Source: an uncultured euryarchaeote
GTDB lineage: Archaea > Thermoplasmatota > Poseidoniia > Poseidoniales > Thalassarchaeaceae
Direction: 5' to 3'
NCBI GenBank assembly: GCA_937876055.1
Contig: CALEIW010000213.1
Location: 1-5,842 of the forward strand
DNA length: 5,842 bases
Below, one piece after another: positions 4,272-5,842 of this stretch; within the stretch, counting starts at the first letter, position 1; every line of letters begins with the position of its first letter. The notes below the pieces were generated by a model. The model made no database searches. It was given only the letters and a program-made list of their open reading frames with translations, and was not told the DNA's origin. The translations under genes and the position numbers were made by a program.

Positions 4272-5842
4272 AATAATTGAGATTCATCTTCTTCGTTTGT
4301 AGGTTGATTTTGTTTAATTGGTTTAGGATTGGATGTAGGCATTAATGAAATTGCAAGTAAAACGAAAATCACCATGATTGCATTGCTAGGTTGAACGAGC
4401 CAAGAAAGAGGGCTATTGCCATTGAATGATGATTGTGCAGTAAGCGTAACAGGAACTCTTTGTTCTAATCCAAAGGAGTCGACGAAAACAATTTCACCTT
4501 CAGCAATCATACCTGGAGTCAATAATCCATCAGGAACTATGTTCAGGACTATGTCAGGGCATGCTTGTAATTCACCAGCGGTTTGGACTGTGGCTATTCG
4601 AGAGAGAGCGCCCTCGACTGCAATAGAGTATGTTCTTGACCCTTCACCCAAGCAAGATGTAGATAGTGTAAGCTGAGAGTTTTCATCCCATGGAATAACC
4701 GCAGTAAGGTGTTGCGAAGTAATCCTATGACCTATGGAATACCAGTCTAAATCAATTTGCCAATTCTCTTCCCCTTCACAACCAATTGTGCCTCTAAGAT
4801 ATCCTGAACCCTGGGCAATTTGGTTAGCTGTAGCAAGTTCTATTGTAGATTCTCCCTGCTCAACTGAAACGATTCTTGGAGCGACTCCCTCTGAATTAGT
4901 TGAAGTATAGACATCGAGTTCTAATTGACAAGGGGCTTCTGCAAAAACTGTTGCAAAAATTGTTTCTTGTCCGAGAATTTCCAACGGGCCTCTAGGAGGT
5001 AATACATCGACAGACGTGGGATTTTCCGGATAATCGAAGCTAATTTTTGTCTCATCAGAATTGATACTCTCAATTGTCGCTGTCCATTGTACTAAACGAC
5101 CTCGACTATCTCGTATTTGCATCCCATTTGCTCCCAATTGATCTCCTTGGGTAAACGCGTCTCCGGGTGCGCCATTATCTCTGCCTCGTTGCAACGCCGC
5201 ATCGCCATCCGCTTCGAGAATTTTCAGCCACGCTTTTTCCGGGTCGGTGTTGACAAGGTTGTTACCTTCATCGCCATTATTTTCATCTTGAATTTCAACA
5301 ATAACTCCATGGCCGGGCAGAGCCGAATCGAATCCAGAATTGACTCTAAGTGTGAATCGAACCCATTCATTTGGTGCAATTGGGATTTCAAGGTATGAAC
5401 CACCTTGAGATATACCTTGGATGGTGTAATTAGAAAAATTCGGATCTACCTGAATACCCCTCTTAACGCCAATTAGGTCAAGAGTAGAGGAGGAGGGCAG
5501 GGCAGGTATTGCACCATTGCCGTTCCAATTACCACTAGCCATTATCCCCCAGTCACCAATGCCATTCCAATTACTGGTGGGCAAATCGCTGTGAACATCA
5601 TACAAATCTAACGCACCCATCTGGTGTAACATTTCATGCACAACTGTGCCTACGCCAGAATGAACTGAAGCGATTGTGAAGTGTTCAATACTCCAATCTC
5701 CAAATTCTAATGGTTCTTGCATTCCTGTGAAATGGCTCCAAAGTGAATCAGTGCCACCATTCATTTCCTGAGGTTGTGCAGAGTGCAGAATGAGAAGTCT
5801 GTCAACTACTCCATCCGAGTTCAAGTCCCAATTGGAAAGGTC
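4268..5842 (-). CDS. M6-type (immune inhibitor A-like) zinc metalloprotease with C-terminal membrane anchor, N-terminus cut by window edge
   Basis: A secreted or surface peptidase that would degrade extracellular protein. The frame is open to the right edge, giving 524 visible residues (numbered from the edge); the signal peptide and propeptide would lie outside. DLNSDGVVD (6-14) looks like a calcium-binding D-x-N-x-D-G loop, followed by a strand, RLLILHSA. The zinc site HEMLHQMGALD (69-79) fits HExxHxxGxxD, with His69, Glu70, His73 and probably Asp79, and LYD follows. GIMASGNWNG (99-108) is a Met-turn-like segment with Met101. Residues from about 290 to 480 are strand-rich with scattered Cys and look like Ig-like or jelly-roll modules. 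One hydrophobic segment (about 486-501, NAIMVIFVLLAISLM), followed by a Lys-containing and then acidic tail, would anchor the protein with the catalytic part outside. It lies 77 bases upstream of the RecA-like gene on the same strand; no functional link is apparent. It fits protein-degrading marine archaea. Confidence 0.88.
   Translation of the reverse strand, partial: DLSNWDLNSDGVVDRLLILHSAQPQEMNGGTDSLWSHFTGMQEPLEFGDWSIEHFTIASVHSGVGTVVHEMLHQMGALDLYDVHSDLPTSNWNGIGDWGIMASGNWNGNGAIPALPSSSTLDLIGVKRGIQVDPNFSNYTIQGISQGGSYLEIPIAPNEWVRFTLRVNSGFDSALPGHGVIVEIQDENNGDEGNNLVNTDPEKAWLKILEADGDAALQRGRDNGAPGDAFTQGDQLGANGMQIRDSRGRLVQWTATIESINSDETKISFDYPENPTSVDVLPPRGPLEILGQETIFATVFAEAPCQLELDVYTSTNSEGVAPRIVSVEQGESTIELATANQIAQGSGYLRGTIGCEGEENWQIDLDWYSIGHRITSQHLTAVIPWDENSQLTLSTSCLGEGSRTYSIAVEGALSRIATVQTAGELQACPDIVLNIVPDGLLTPGMIAEGEIVFVDSFGLEQRVPVTLTAQSSFNGNSPLSWLVQPSNAIMVIFVLLAISLMPTSNPKPIKQNQPTNEEDESQLL

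Noticed and set aside
4416..5398. Plus-strand frames of 86 and 93 codons opposite the metalloprotease gene
   Set aside because: Antisense to a strongly supported protease frame, without recognisable domains or start signals.
1..5842. CRISPR arrays, tRNA or rRNA genes, insertion sequences
   Set aside because: No regularly spaced repeats, no tRNA-like cloverleaf or conserved TTCRA arm, no transposase motifs and no terminal inverted repeats were seen.

Overview
The window looks like a chromosomal fragment of an uncultured euryarchaeon. A marine Thermoplasmata relative (Marine Group II/III, Poseidoniales-like) is the best guess. The domain call rests on an archaeal two-repeat tRNA-splicing endonuclease, a divergent archaeal family B DNA polymerase of the PolB2/'inactivated exonuclease' kind, a RadA-like protein, very tight gene packing and oligo-T runs where terminators would be expected. 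The lineage call is weaker: it rests on modest GC and a large secreted, membrane-anchored M6 peptidase. No rRNA or other phylogenetic marker is present.

Layout, left to right. (1) Positions 3-764 (+) hold the C-terminal part of EndA; the frame is open to the left edge, so the gene is probably cut by the window. (2) A gap of 81 bases carries a T-run, a possible TATA box and two small mutually exclusive inverted repeats. (3) Positions 846-1103 (+) encode an 85-aa helical protein whose stop overlaps the start of the next gene by 8 bases. (4) Positions 1096-3483 (+) encode a 795-aa family B polymerase with a destroyed exonuclease site but both metal-binding polymerase aspartates. (5) Positions 3369-4190 (-) encode a RadA/RecA-fold protein that has lost its P-loop and Walker B aspartate; its 3' end overlaps the 3' end of the polymerase gene by 115 bases. 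(6) Positions 4268-5842 (-) hold most of an M6-type zinc metalloprotease with a C-terminal membrane anchor; its N-terminus lies beyond the right edge.

The small protein, exonuclease-less polymerase and degenerate RecA-like protein are the part worth attention. The first two are translationally coupled, and the third faces them tail to tail with interlocked coding ends. This recalls, by inference only, the bacterial ImuA-ImuB-DnaE2 mutasome, in which a degenerate RecA-like protein works with an error-prone polymerase. A role in damage tolerance is the leading hypothesis. The EndA and protease genes flanking this cassette show no obvious functional link to it.
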